From Sordaria brevicollis (Eukaryota; Ascomycota; Sordariomycetes; Sordariales; Sordariaceae): a DNA stretch of 64,000 bases. The stretch lies in NCBI GenBank assembly GCA_033439795.1, contig JAUTDP010000004.1:124001-188000 (forward strand), written 5' to 3'. The notes under the pieces were generated by a model, which did not search any database, was not told the origin of the DNA, and worked only from the letters and a program-made list of their open reading frames with translations. The translations under genes and the position numbers were made by a program. Below are positions 31,876 through 43,760 of this stretch, piece by piece (the stretch's first letter is position 1; each line of letters begins with the position of its first letter).

Positions 31876-34087
31876 ATGGGCTCCCACGCACCTGTCCCCA
31901 TCTCTGCCGAACCAACAATCACGTTTGCGAGTGGCCGTTTATCACCAGAAACAGAGACAACAGCAGCCCCACCCGACTTCCGACTGCTCCACTTCAATGA
32001 CGTCTACCACCTGGACGCATCCTCAGCCGAGCCCGTCGGCGGCATCTCACGGTTCATGACCGCCGTCAACGAGTACCGCAACGATGAGCGATACCAAGGA
32101 GAAGGCAAACCAGAGCTTGTCACCTTGTTCTCGGGGGATGTGTTCAATCCGAGTTTGGAAAGTTCCGTAACCAAGGGCAGCCATATGGTGCCGATTCTGA
32201 ACAAGATTGGGACTCAGTGCGCTTGTGTTGGTGTATGTCCTCCCCTTCTTTCCTGCTCCTCTTCTCTTCTTTTTAAGCATAAGCTGACAATGTGTGACAC
32301 AGAACCATGATCTAGATTTCGGCGTCCAACAATTCCGCCACCTCACCTCCAAATGCTCCTTCCCCTGGCTCCTCGCCAACGTCCTCGACCCGGCCCTCGG
32401 CGACAACGTGCCCATCGGTAACGCCGGGCGAACACACATGATCACCACCTCCAACGGTCTCAAAATCGGTCTTCTTGGTTTAGGAGAGCGCGAATGGCTA
32501 GAAACCATCAACGCCCTCCCGCCCAACCTCATCTACCGTTCCGCAACCGAAGTAGCCCGCGAACTCGTCCCCTTGTTACGCGCCCAGGGAGCCGATCTCA
32601 TCGTCGCCCTAACACACATGCGCGAACCAAACGACCACAAACTAGCCCAAAACATGGCTGGCGAGATCGACATCATCCTAGGAGGCCACGACCACTTTTA
32701 CGCGCACTCCCTCATAAACGGCACCCACGTGCTACGCTCAGGCTCCGACTTCAAAAACCTCTCCTACCTCGAAATCCGCCGCCCTCTCTCCCCTCGCACG
32801 CAGAAAGAACCAAAATGGGACATCGACATTTTGAGGAGGGACATCCACAGCACCATCCCCCTCGACCCCTCCACCTCCTCCCTCGTCGACAAGTTAACCT
32901 CCAAACTCAAAAAATCGCTCGAAAAACCCATCGGCTTCAGCGCCGCGCCCCTAGACGCGCGTTTTACCACCGTCCGCTTGCGGGAGTCCAACATCGGTAA
33001 TTTCGTGTGCGACATAATGCGCCTGCACTACCACGCCGACATCGCCATCATGGCCGCGGGCACGATCAGGGGCGATCAGATCTACCCACCGGGGCCGATT
33101 AGGGTTAAGGACGTGACGGATTGTTTCCCGTTTGAAGACCCCGTCGTTGTTATTCGCGTCTCGGGCAAGGGGGTGTGGGAGGCGCTGGAGAATGGGGTTT
33201 CGCTTTACCCGGCTTTGGAGGGGAGGTTTCCGCAGGTGTCGAATATTAAATTTACGTTTGACCCGTCGCTGCCGGGTGGGAAGAGGGTGATGAGCGTGGA
33301 GGTTGGTGGGGAGCCGATTGATTTGGAGAAAAGGTATACGATGAGTACGAGGGGGTATATGGCCCGTGGCAAGGATGGGTATTCTTCCCTTTTGGTGAGG
33401 AGCGAGGGGGGGGAGTGTGAGGAGGTGGTGTCGGAAGAAAACGGGATTCTCATCTCCATGTTGCTCAGGCAGTATTTCATGGCGTTGAAGGCGCTGGATA
33501 AGTGGGCGTTTTGGGGTGTGGAGGAGGATAGGCATTGGGGTCCTGTTGTTAAGGGGGTTGATTTGGGGCGGGAACAACCGAAGAGTTTGACGTCAACGCT
33601 GGAACCAAAGACGGGAGATGGGTGTGATAAGGAGACGTGCGTCATCGACGCCGAGGCCAGACACGATCAAATCACCGACCCAACACCTCCCGGCGCCGAC
33701 GGCTACGGCACCACCGAACCCCTATCCAACTGGCTAAACTGGACCCCCGCCAAACTCCGCGAGCGCCGCTCCACCGTCAAGCCCTTAAAAGAGTCGCAGG
33801 CATCTGTCGACAATTCAAGTGCTTCCGGGTCTAGCGACTCTGAATCTGGGGGAAGTAGGCCGAGTTCGAGGATTAGGGGTGGTAGGGAGGAGGATGTGAG
33901 GCAGATTGACAGGGAGATGCGCATCATGAGACGGGTTGCCCGCAAGTGGTGTCGCTTGGCGGGCGTGCAGAGTCGGGCTTGTGATTGTTTGGATGAGGGC
34001 GAGTTTGATGTGCCGTGGACGAAGGCGGTGGCGCCGAGGGTGGAGGGGAGGGTTGTTATGGTTGGGGGTGGTGCGGCGGCGGTATAA
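31876..34087 (+). CDS. Metallophosphoesterase / 5'-nucleotidase family protein
   Basis: Exons 31876-32232 and 32303-34087, 713 aa; the 70 bp intron has a GTATGT donor and GCTGAC branch. The intron splits the metal-binding motif: ..ACVG|NHDLDFG. Metallophosphoesterase motifs in order: LLHFNDVYH (~39), FSGDVFNPS (~87), GNHDLDFG (~119) and GGHDHFYA (~250). The C-terminal 5'-nucleotidase domain follows: ESNIGNFVCDIMR, then AGTIRGDQIYPPGPIRVKDV and DCFPFEDPVVVIRVSG. The substrate motif is GTIRGD rather than the common N-x-G-G-I-R. No signal peptide or GPI site is visible, so it is probably intracellular. The C-terminal ~130 residues are Ser-rich and then basic. The exact nucleotide substrate is unknown. 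Confidence 0.88.
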
Positions 34088-37000
34088 GGAGGAGGGGAGG
34101 GGAGGAGGATGGGGGGAAGATGGAAAGGGGATGATATACCCATTTGTTAGTCTTGCTTTTCTTTCAGTTCACGATAGTAATGAGATCAGACGGGAATCCA
34201 ACCGTTGAATCTGTCTAAAATGTACCAAGTTCAACCCGCATTCCTTTTGATCAACGTGACCGCTCGCTTCCGGCTCTATGTATAAGCGAGGGGATGTGGA
34301 AAGCCAAGAAGAGCTCTTCGGTACTATCTTCCGACGCCGTCTCGTGGAATCGGCCCTCCTTTTTAGGTTCGGTACCCTTTTGTCTCTGTCAATTTACAAG
34401 CCGAAAATATAAACGAGCTGAACGGTTAACATGATCCGAACCGTCTCCACGTGGCTGTTTGACGGACGGGCGTGATACTAACGGCTCGCTTCCAAACTCC
34501 TAGACGCAAGATGGGGTGGCCAAGAAGATTGTTCGGTATCATTCCCGAACGTATTCTCTTTTCTTCAGTCGGCTCGCGTTGAGATTGTTACAGCTTCTTC
34601 CCATCGCTATCACCTTATCCCGTCCTTTGGGCCATCTCAATACACTGTCTGTGCTGGTTGGTGTCTGTAAATATTCTTGGTTTACATTTCTTGCCTCTGC
34701 TGGTTTTCTTCTTACCATCATATGTTTTGCCATGATTCATCTTCTTTCTCTCTCGTTTCCCCATTTTTCTTCTTCTTTTTTTTTGTTTTTTTTTTTCTTG
34801 ATTTTTCCCGGACCTCCCTTTTACATTTTGCTGCATTCTTCTTTTCAAAGGATGGATGAGATGTCCGGTGACTGAATGTTTACACAACCGTTGAGCTCCA
34901 TGATACCATGAACCAACAATTATATGTAGCACGTTGACATACTTTGTGTATTTGACATCTCGATTCGTGAAGAGTTACAAAAAAAATATATCCCAAGAAA
35001 GCTGCAGTGGCCACTCTCTCCGAGACACGCTAGAGGTACCTCTATCATCGTGCCACATTTGCAGTGTAGAATGGACAAGTTCAAGTTCACCCAACAGATT
35101 TGGAAGTCGTGGCCAGCCGCATAAGATGCTCTTGCTCTGCATTCTGCACCTCCAGTCACACTGCAAAGCCGCATCATCTGCTCTTTCCCTACGAGCATCC
35201 AATTTGGTCAATTTTTGGACTCGTAATCAACCAACATTTTTTTTTCTTGCTTGATTATTGGCGATAAAAGCTGATTTTTCTCATTGCGCTAACAAATTTG
35301 TTCCCTTCAACTTTTAAATCGACCACTTTCTACCATCGTCGCTTTGTCCCAACCTTTCCCTACTCTCAGACACATAACCAAGAAGCTTGTCGTCTCACCC
35401 AATCGGCCTATCTTATGCGTGCGTGTCGCATTCTCCCTCCATTCTTCAACTCGCTACCATCTGTTTGGAGACGGCCCGTCTTTCCACACCCTCAGCAGTC
35501 AGCACCCTCAGCTCTTTCTGGTTCCGACATGACTCGAGCCATCATCTCACCCTCCTTCTTTTGTCACCTTTATGGTACCCACGACGTTCCCCCATGCAAA
35601 CCCAACCAACCGGCAACTTATCCGACGACTGAAGAACCTGCCAAGTTCAGCCGAATCCGCAGAAGAACATTTTATTCCACCTTCTTTCTTCGACAACATC
35701 TTCCACAGCATCTTCCATGCAGTGACCAGAGAAACCATCACAGCCGGGATGGATCCGAGAGGAGCTGGGCTGGTATGTACGTACTGTACCTGCATGAGAA
35801 ACATTTCCTGCTCCCCACTCGCTCCTCACACATGCATCTCACGTTTCACTTTTGCGACACCTTTTGACACAGCGGAACTGACGAGGCGATTGGTTCCCGG
35901 TGTTATGGACGCTAGACACCGATACCTTCCCGCTTGGAAAGTATCTTGAACACACAAAGGCGCGGATATCGACGGTTTCTCTGTCTGTCTTCACCAGATT
36001 GCCAAAGAAGGTCATTAAAACCAAGAAAGGCAGTGCTCTCGGCCTCGAATCCTTCCAGTCCCAAAAAAAGTCTCGGCCCTCGTGGTGGCGGACAGATTCG
36101 CACCGATGTGACGCCATTCACACGTGCAATTTCCGATGGTGCGGTTTGTGCCTGGCGTTGGCGTTGGCGTTGGCGTGCAGTGCAGATTGGAATGGGTGGT
36201 GCATTTTGCGCACGGCCGCCGCTCGGCGGACTTTTGACGGCGGAGAGGTTAGAGGTTAGAGAGGAGAGGGGCTGGAACTTTTAGGCCGAGTCTTACCTAC
36301 TCTTGGTGTCTTTCTGGGCGCCGAAGCTATCGCTGAAGCTATCGCCCAAGCGACAGAGACTATCGGCTTTGGCTTCATGAAGAGAATTCCTCTTTCATTC
36401 CCCTTTTCACCAAGATCAGACGACCGACACCACCAGCACCAGCGGCAACTCAACAACAAGGCGTCATGCTCGGTATTTGCTTTTGACGCAAGGAAATGAT
36501 TACCCAGACTTTTTAACTGTCGGTTGCGTAGCCCTACGCTGACAATGTTGTGTAAAGAGCTCACCCCCGTCACAGCTCTTTTGCCAGGATGAAGCTATTC
36601 CCAAAAGAGTTACAGCCACGGACTGCGAGTGGCCCAGTGGCTCAGTGAGAATTCTTGGCAGTCTCCATGGCCCCATTTTATTGTCTCCGACACCCCCTCG
36701 GAGTTGACCATCCCTGTTCTCGCGTGGCCTTTTTTTCTTCTTCTTTTTCGTTTCTGGCTGCCCCTGGCTGTGCCTTGCAGACAGATACGATCGCTGTGGC
36801 TGCGGCGTCGACAAGCGGTTCGGTTCGGTGCTTCTTTTTTTTTGTTCTTTCTTTTCCATCGCAGTTGACACACAGCTGGAACAGTACAGCTGGTTGAAGA
36901 AAAGGACCATCCTCGGCCTCACTGTTTTCTAGTGTAAAGTCTCAGCCACTCCACATGGCAAAAAAGACGTCCAAAGTCCACCGTCGGACGGAGGCGAGTC

Positions 37001-38418
37001 CTCAAAAAAGCCTAGACGCCTGGGGCAACTGAGCGGATTCCCGATAAGGACAGGAAACTTTTTGTCTGAAAACTAGCAAAAAGGCTTGGAACTAGCTTCG
37101 GAGTGGTGCTTGGATCGAAGAATGAATGGAAGCGAAGTTTGATCATGGGCCAAGAAGCCTGACAAGACTATATTCTCTGAAGAACTGAACTCCGGACATA
37201 GGGAGACCCGGGTTGGATAACAATCGGTGAGATGGTCTCGAAAAAAAAAAGAAGATGACAGATGGGTGAGTCAGTATCTTACTGCCTCTGCAGCCCCAGA
37301 TCCAAGACACCATCTAGGGCAAATCAATCGACCATCAGGAACGAACGTCAATCGATAGCCCAGATGGATTGAGACGAGATGAACCATTGGATTCGGAGCA
37401 CCGTTCATCACTTCCGCTCGTCTGATGGTAGGTAGAGGTATCCACTGTCAAAGCACACACTGGCCTAGAACTCGTCGGTAATAGGCGAACCAGGGAACCT
37501 GGACATGTCAGAAAGTTTGGAATTGAGGAGTTGTCAATGGAGTTGGGAATTGGGGGACGCTGGCAGTCTCACACATTATTGCTGTGGTCGCATTTGCCGT
37601 CCCCCGTCACTGTCAGTTTTTCCGTTTCGGAGCTCAATTTCCTATTTCTCACCACTAGCACCGGTGCTCGGCCCCAATGCCGTGCAGCCCACCCATGGAA
37701 AAATTCGTGATATGTACTAGTTGCGCCAAGTTTGTGCGGGGGAATTTCCTAGGCTGGGATAGGGTCGAGAACGAAAGAAAAGAACAAGACGAGAACGAGT
37801 TCTCTCGTCGACGAGGATGAAAGGTTGCAGTGTACTGTAGGTATAACCTGGGGGTGCCCCTACCTACTCAACTACTCAGATCGCCTTTTATCTCCGTTTC
37901 TTCTCTTCCCTCCCCTTCCCTTGCTTTGCTTTTTCGCACATGGTCTGCTTGTTTACTTGCTTGCCTGCAACCTCTTCTTGTCGATCTTTGTAAACTTTCA
38001 GGAGGGTTGTTGTTTACAGCGACTGTTGCAGTACTAAACCACAGTCCACAGCAGGGAGTTTGCTAGTACTGCGACTTTGGATCTCTCAGAAGGAGGACGG
38101 AGAGAAGGATATACAGCAGGGTGCTGGAGAGAAGGGTTCAACCTGTCGACTGTCGATCATTTATTCATTCTGGACCCTTTTTTGACGACATACCTACACA
38201 CCATCATCGATCTACGACTGTGATTAGCGACTGCGATCTTCAACTGCGATCTTCGACTTGCGATTACATCAGAGGAGGAAAAATCGATGCTGGCGTCAGG
38301 AAAGTAGACGGGTAACGGGACCTGTCATTGATCGTTTGGGAACAACAAATACCGACAAAAAGGAATCACAGAGGAGGAAATTGGGAACATTGGACGAAAC
38401 CAACAAAACACCGCCAAA
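34088..38418. other. Long gene-poor region upstream of the rhodopsin-like gene
   Basis: 4.3 kb without a supported gene. It contains T-rich/pyrimidine tracts (34740-34800, 36725-36860), a perfect 14 bp palindrome TAGAGGTACCTCTA (35031-35044), a GGCGTT triplicate near 36152-36175, several short open frames without family resemblance, and GT-AG-like signals compatible with a long spliced leader or a non-coding RNA. Downstream 37800-38418 is probably the 5' UTR of the next gene. Confidence 0.45.
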
Positions 38419-39789
38419 ATGAGAATCCCACCACAAGAAGTGCGGGACCAATGGCCAGAACCAAACTACACCAACCCTGAGCGACGGCCCGGTCTGGTCA
38501 TTGTCGAAGCCATCATGCTCCCGGTATCTCTCATGTTTGTTGCCTTGCGCATGTACGTGCGCGCACGACTACTTCGCAAAACGGGATGGGATGACTGGCT
38601 GATGATTATCGCGACGGTATGTCTTTTTTTCCTTATTTCTCCCCCCAACCATACCAGCATACTAACATTCCAGCCAACACAGATCTTCGGCATCGCCGTC
38701 TCCATCTGCGTCATCCTCGCCTCCACCACCTACGGCTGGGACAAACACCTCTACGACCTCACCATCCCGCAACTCTCCGAAGGCCGTCAAATCTCCATGG
38801 CCATCCAAGTCGTCTTCATCATCTCCTCCTCCTGCGCCAAGGTTTCTATTCTCGTGTCCTACCTCGCCCTCGCGCCCCTCGACTCGTGGTTCCGCCGCTT
38901 AACCAAATACTCCATCGTCTTCATCGTCGCCATGAACGTCGGCTCCTTTATTCTGCTTTTCACCCAGTGCACACCATTGACATCCTACTGGGACATAGCC
39001 AAGAGCAACGACGACTGCATCCCCGAGGGGTTTCCCTTGATGGCGCAGGCCATCCTAACGGCAGTAGCCGATTTCATCGTCTGGGTCCTGCCGCTGCCGA
39101 CATTCTACAAGGCGCAGATCCCGATTCATCAGCGCGTTATCTTGATCGTGCTGTTTTCTTTTGGATTGTTTGTCGTGTTCGCGGCGTGCATCAGAACGTA
39201 CTGGATCCATTACGTAGTCTGGCAGACGTGGGATCCCACCTGGGAAGGGATACAGCTGTGGGCGTGGACGGCGGTGGAGATTCATTTGGGGATCATGTGC
39301 GGGTGTGTGCCGTATTTCAAGTCGTTGTTTCGGTTTTGGAAGGGGAAGAAGACGAGTAGGAAGGGGAGTTCGGTGGGGAAGAGTTGGAGTGGGAGTCGTG
39401 GTGGTGCGGGTGCTGGTGTGGCTGGGGGGAGTAAGATTTTGACTACGTCAAGGGTGGAGGTGGGAGTGAGAAAGTGTGTGAGTTTTAGGAGTGAGAGGTC
39501 GGAAGAACCGCTGAGTCCAAGGGATGGTGGGAATAGTACGTTGGTGACGGTTGATGGGGGGGAGGAGATGGAGTTGCAGGAGAAGAGGATGATTGCTTTT
39601 GGTTTGGGTGGGGATGGGGAGGATCAGAGGGGACCGGGGGCATATGGCCAGAGCCCACCGAGAACACATGGTGGACATGAAGGGACTTGGGGGTTCGAGT
39701 TTGATGGCGCGAGGGGGACGATGCATAGTAAGAGTTTATCGGGTGGAAGCACGTTTGGGAATAGGGTTGAGATTAGGCCCGGGAGGTGA
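38419..39789 (+). CDS. Rhodopsin-like (Pth11-related) seven-helix membrane protein
   Basis: Exons 38419-38616 and 38674-39789 (437 aa). The acceptor could also be 38682; both keep the frame. About seven hydrophobic segments are visible: VIVEAIMLPVSLMFVALRMY, DWLMIIAT..IFGIAVSICVILA, ISMAIQVVFIISSSCAKVSI, YSIVFIVAMNVGSFILLFTQ, ILTAVADFIVWVLPLP, VILIVLFSFGLFVVFAACI and LWAWTAVEIHLGIMCGCVPY. The WDDW motif after the first helix pair, the C-T-P-L..YWD block and the EIHLGIMCGCVP end are diagnostic of the fungal rhodopsin-domain family (related to Pth11 receptors). No CFEM domain is present. The ~125-residue cytoplasmic tail is Gly/Ser/charged. Predicted plasma-membrane sensor; ligand unknown. Confidence 0.87.
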   Translation: MRIPPQEVRDQWPEPNYTNPERRPGLVIVEAIMLPVSLMFVALRMYVRARLLRKTGWDDWLMIIATVCLFFLISPPNHTSILTFQPTQIFGIAVSICVILASTTYGWDKHLYDLTIPQLSEGRQISMAIQVVFIISSSCAKVSILVSYLALAPLDSWFRRLTKYSIVFIVAMNVGSFILLFTQCTPLTSYWDIAKSNDDCIPEGFPLMAQAILTAVADFIVWVLPLPTFYKAQIPIHQRVILIVLFSFGLFVVFAACIRTYWIHYVVWQTWDPTWEGIQLWAWTAVEIHLGIMCGCVPYFKSLFRFWKGKKTSRKGSSVGKSWSGSRGGAGAGVAGGSKILTTSRVEVGVRKCVSFRSERSEEPLSPRDGGNSTLVTVDGGEEMELQEKRMIAFGLGGDGEDQRGPGAYGQSPPRTHGGHEGTWGFEFDGARGTMHSKSLSGGSTFGNRVEIRPGR

Positions 39790-40755
39790 TAACTGATACT
39801 GATACCCGCAGGGAGAAGGGAGGATGAGATGGGGAATGGGGAAGGGATGAGTTTTGAGATACCAGATGAGCGTATGCGTTATGGTTTTTATGTCGATCGT
39901 TTTTTTAATTCTACTTTGTTTGATGTCCATACTATGTGCTGTGGTGATGCGTGAAGCCCTGGAGTAAGGTCGAACAATATGTTCGGGAGGAATGGCGTTA
40001 TGGTGGTTGACGATGGAAAAAGAAATGTGTGAGGCTCAGGGACGGGACGGGATGGAAGAGAAGACATTTGGCACGTCTAACCCGAACCCTGACTACCTCT
40101 ACATCGTCATCAGCCCACTGTAACCACAGCACACTTCAGCGCTCATTCCCCGCTGCAGGGCATGACGCGAACGCACACGCACTGATAACGCCGATAAGGC
40201 CCGGGCTTGCATCCCCGGAGCAACATTGTTGACTTTCTGTCGTCTTTTCTCCCAAACATCATCAACCCGACTTCTCGGCCACATTGCGCCAGAGCCAATT
40301 GAACGCCAGCGCTGACCTCTCCGGATAATTCCAATACAGCACTCAAGATCGTCGATCGTATCCATCACCTGGACGAACCAACCTTTGGGGACCGGACTGT
40401 TACCAGCGCGTCGCATCCTACACCTCCCCCGCCATCTCCATCTCCAGCTTCAGCCTCGTCGACGTCGACGTCGATACCAATCCATTGACTCCCCGTTTTA
40501 CCGGCGCGCTCTTTCGATCCCTGCCGTAGTGTACTCTTGACTCCGCGACCTTCTGCGAACCGAGTTCTACCCATCGTGTCACGACCGCAATCTCTCCTTG
40601 ATTCTCGGACGCCAGCTTCCAGTTCGACAGCTCCCAGCTCCCAAGTCGACAGCTCTACAGCTCTACAGCTCAACGGCTCAACACACCTTCCACGAACATC
40701 ACTACGAAACTACGACAAACACCATCCGCGACCACCCCAACCACAAACAAACAAC
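39790..40755. promoter_or_regulatory. Intergenic region and 5' leader of the Fta1-like gene
   Basis: About 1 kb between two plus-strand genes. The frame of the next gene is open for ~73 codons upstream of its ATG but without another ATG, so it is probably leader. It contains a TCGACGTCGACGTCGA palindromic repeat near 40458-40473. No other gene. Confidence 0.4.
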
Positions 40756-42348
40756 ATGCCACCACGCGCCCGTAAACGTCAACGCGTCGAATCCGAAGTC
40801 GAGCCTGAACCCGAAGCGCGCCAGTCCTCAACTTCCCCCGACCGCTCCCGCTCCTCCCCGGAACCAGAAATCCTTGAGCAAGAAGAGCAAGAAGTAGATG
40901 AAGAAGACCAGCCACAACCAACATTCTACAACACCACCTTCTCCCTCCACCGCGTTTCCCCGCTCTACATCGGTTCTCAACCGCTCAGCCGGCAAAGATT
41001 AGATACCATCGCGCAAAGATTGAGGGAGGTGGTGGTGGAGGATGTAGTACGTGGGGTTGAGGTGGGGGTTGCGCTGGGTAGGGGAGATGGGGAGGATGGA
41101 ACGGGGGTAATGGGGAGGGCTGGGGGGTTGGTGGGGGTGGATATACGCTGGGTTGGGGTGGGGGGTTTGTTGGGTGTTGATGGGGATGGACACGACGGGG
41201 AGGAGGAGGAATACTACAGCGATGGGGAGGAGGAGGATGGGGAGGGGGAGGACGATACAGGGAGGGCAAGGGGGTCAGGGAGAAAAGGGCTGGACTGGAA
41301 AAGGCTTGTTGAAGGGGTAAAGGGGAGGAAGGCGTTGAGTATAACGCTGAGGTACGAATTGGCTGAATGCACAGCGCTGCTGCTCCCTACCCTATCCTCC
41401 ACCTCCCCCCAAGACAACAACCAACAACCACCATCAACAAAATTCACACTAGGCACCCAACCGACCGACCCTCCCAACCCATCAAGTTTCCTCCACCTCC
41501 CCTTGCTACTTCTCCGCATGCCAGCGCCTTTAAAAGCGGTGATAACAGAGTTTCTATCAACGACTTTTGACTGCCGCGTTTCTGCCCTCCGGCTAGGGAC
41601 GAGGAGTTTGGTTCAAGCTTGGGAGTCGTGGCTGTCAACAACCGCTGGGGTACCCCGTGAGGGAACAGCAGGGCAGGGGCAGGGGCAGGGGAAGGATGTA
41701 GTGTTGAGTATGGGGTTCTACATTCCACCGGCGGATAACAACGGTGCGGGGGACGGCAAAGAGACAGCAGCGCCAGAACAGGAACCGCTGGGGTTGAAGA
41801 GCATCGACGTGATTATTCCTGCGGGGGAGGTGGGGGGGTTTGTGGAAGCGGGGAGGCAGATTCTCGCCAATGGACAACCAACAACCGAAGGAAGCGATGG
41901 AAAGGATGTGAAGAAGGAGACGTGGGAGATGAACCCATCCAAACGTCTAAAACTCGCCGGCCGATTGGGAGAGGAAGGTTGGGCCTGGCGTTCTCCCACA
42001 CCCTCCTCCCTCCCCACCTCTGCCTCGCCCACCGAAACCACCGAAGCCACCGAAGCCACCGAGCCAGAAGTCACCGAGACAGAGCAACCACCACCACCAT
42101 CACCATTCACAGAAGCCCTAGCCCACTACGTCTCCAAACACCTAGGCCTCAACTTGTTCCATCCAGGTGTTAGGGTGACGAAGATTGCGTGTGGCGGGTT
42201 TGTCATGTCGGAGGGTAGGGTGAAGGTGTTTACCCCGGGTCGGCAGGGGGAAGGGGGGAAGGAGGGGAGGAGGAGGAAGAGGGTGGGGGTGTGGAAGTTG
42301 GTGGAGGGTTTGGTACGGAAAGCTGGGGGTGGAAGGGACTTGGTATAA
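40756..42348 (+). CDS. fta1: Kinetochore Sim4-complex subunit Fta1 / CENP-L homologue
   Basis: Single exon, 530 aa from ATG 40756 (AAACAACATGCC). The N-terminus is basic then acidic (PPRARKRQRVESEVEPEPEA, a likely NLS). The diagnostic block TFYNTTFSLHRVSPLYIG (~55-72) opens the Fta1/CENP-L domain; later blocks are FLHLPLLLLRMPAPLKAVIT, FDCRVSALRLG, SIDVIIPAGEV and, at the C-terminus, ALAHYVSKHLGLNLFHPGV with VRVTKIACGGFVMSEGRVKV. Long low-complexity insertions rich in Gly/Asp/Glu (~115-175) and Thr/Glu/Pro (~415-440) separate the blocks. CENP-L/Fta1 belongs to the constitutive centromere-associated network at CENP-A chromatin. The assignment rests on recognisable blocks and is reasonably firm. 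Confidence 0.82.
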   Translation: MPPRARKRQRVESEVEPEPEARQSSTSPDRSRSSPEPEILEQEEQEVDEEDQPQPTFYNTTFSLHRVSPLYIGSQPLSRQRLDTIAQRLREVVVEDVVRGVEVGVALGRGDGEDGTGVMGRAGGLVGVDIRWVGVGGLLGVDGDGHDGEEEEYYSDGEEEDGEGEDDTGRARGSGRKGLDWKRLVEGVKGRKALSITLRYELAECTALLLPTLSSTSPQDNNQQPPSTKFTLGTQPTDPPNPSSFLHLPLLLLRMPAPLKAVITEFLSTTFDCRVSALRLGTRSLVQAWESWLSTTAGVPREGTAGQGQGQGKDVVLSMGFYIPPADNNGAGDGKETAAPEQEPLGLKSIDVIIPAGEVGGFVEAGRQILANGQPTTEGSDGKDVKKETWEMNPSKRLKLAGRLGEEGWAWRSPTPSSLPTSASPTETTEATEATEPEVTETEQPPPPSPFTEALAHYVSKHLGLNLFHPGVRVTKIACGGFVMSEGRVKVFTPGRQGEGGKEGRRRKRVGVWKLVEGLVRKAGGGRDLV

Positions 42349-43114
42349 ATCTGGGATGTAGTGGCGGTCAGGGGTTTGCATTGTGTTGGACGGGGTGTTG
42401 GTGTCAGTTGATGGAAGGATCTTGGAGGGTAAGGCGAGCGAGGTGTGTTTTGCTGATTACTGCTGGCAACTGCTGGCATGGACTAGAGTGATGGAGGATG
42501 ATACCCGAAGTATGATTTGGACTTTGGAAGCTTGATGGTGGTATGCTTCGGTAGCATACTGTTCGATGCGTCTTGATGCGTTTTCCTTTGGCACTGCCTG
42601 AATGAGTTGCAGGGTATGGAAAGTTTCGTGACCGCAACTCGCAGCCGAACTTCTGTCAAGGATAGGTTGAAGAGTTGCCGTCATCAAGTGACGAGACATC
42701 ACAATCAGAATAGCCGACAGGGCCAGGATCCCAACTTGTGTTCAAGATGTGACCCGGCCTATCAACGAGATAAGGGATGGATGTTCAGCTTTTATGTTGT
42801 ATGAGTGTAGTGGTTTTAAAGTCATGTCGTATCATCTCTTTTGTCCAACGCCATAACCGTCGCCCGTCCCGTCCAACCACCCCCTGGTCAAGAATTTCAC
42901 CCCTCCCACGGCTCGGCTCGAAAATAATACTAACTAATAACAATAGCATAGTATTATAAAGCCATCAATGGGCATCCTTTTGGTATTTCGACGTCACACA
43001 AGGTGATACTCCATATAACCTCCACCTCATCAGCCACTTACGTCCATCGCTCTTCTCGACCGGTACCCAACTCACTCAACCTCCTACACTCCAAAACCAA
43101 ACACAACCTCCACA
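42349..43114. other. Intergenic region
   Basis: 0.77 kb between plus-strand genes; holds the 3' end of the Fta1-like transcript and the promoter/AC-rich leader of the small secreted protein gene (43050-43114). Nothing else seen. Confidence 0.4.
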
Positions 43115-43760
43115 ATGTTCTCCCACGCCCTCCTCTCCCTCACCCTCTTCCTCGCCACCACCACCATCTCCTCCGTCCACGCCTCCCCAGCCCTCATCCC
43201 CTCCACCAACACCAACACCGAAACCGGCCCCCATCGTCCACCTACCCCTTCCTCCCGTGAACCCCCTCTAGACCCGGAGCTACCATTTCCCCCACCGGCC
43301 TTTAACCTTACCACCACCCCCTTACCCTTTAACTCCTCCTCCTCCGCCTCCAACAATACCTCTACAAACGGACTCGAAAAAAGGGAATACAACCACGGCA
43401 CCGTCGGCATGTACGAGGGAACCAAATGCACGGGCGGCGAAAAGGAGGTGTACTCGGTGCGGGACACGCATCTTCGGTGTTTTGCCGTGACGGGGAAGCC
43501 GAAGAATAGTTTGGTTGTTACGGGGAAGTGAGTTTTATCTTCCCCTTTTTGCCCATTCTTTTTTCCTTTTTTTTTCTTTGTTTTTTTGTTGATACGAGGT
43601 ACATAATAGGTGAACTTGAGCTGACGAGTGGGAAACAAAACAAAACAGCTGCAAAATCAAATTGTTCTCGGGAAACAACTGTAGAGGAGACTCCAGAGAT
43701 ATAGCGTCTTGGGGATGCACTTATAACATCCAGTATGGGGCGGTTTTGGTTACTTGTTAG
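43115..43760 (+). CDS. Small secreted cysteine-rich protein
   Basis: Exons 43115-43527 and 43649-43760, 174 aa. The 121 bp intron has GTGAGT and AAACAG. The second exon (CKIKLFSGNNCRGDSRDIAS, then WGCTYNI and VTC-stop) is only found by splicing. Residues 1-24 are a signal peptide (MFSHALLSLTLFLATTTISS); the Pro/Thr/Asn-rich propeptide ends at KREYNHG, a Kex2-type KR site, suggesting release of a ~80-residue mature domain. That domain has six cysteines (KCTGG, RCFAV, NCKIK, NCRGD, GCTY, VTC), likely three disulfides. The K-L-F-S-G-N-N-C-R-G-D segment resembles the gamma-crystallin-like or killer-toxin-like folds of small fungal secreted proteins, but I cannot assign a family. Confidence 0.75.

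Noticed and set aside
35298..35867. 189-codon plus-strand frame
   Set aside because: No ATG start in the first 35 codons, no conserved motifs, sits in a pyrimidine-rich leader-like region.
36600..36660. tRNA-like A-box words (GTGGCTCAGTGAG)
   Set aside because: No B box (GGTTCRANYCC) at the right distance and no cloverleaf; no tRNA gene found anywhere in the window.
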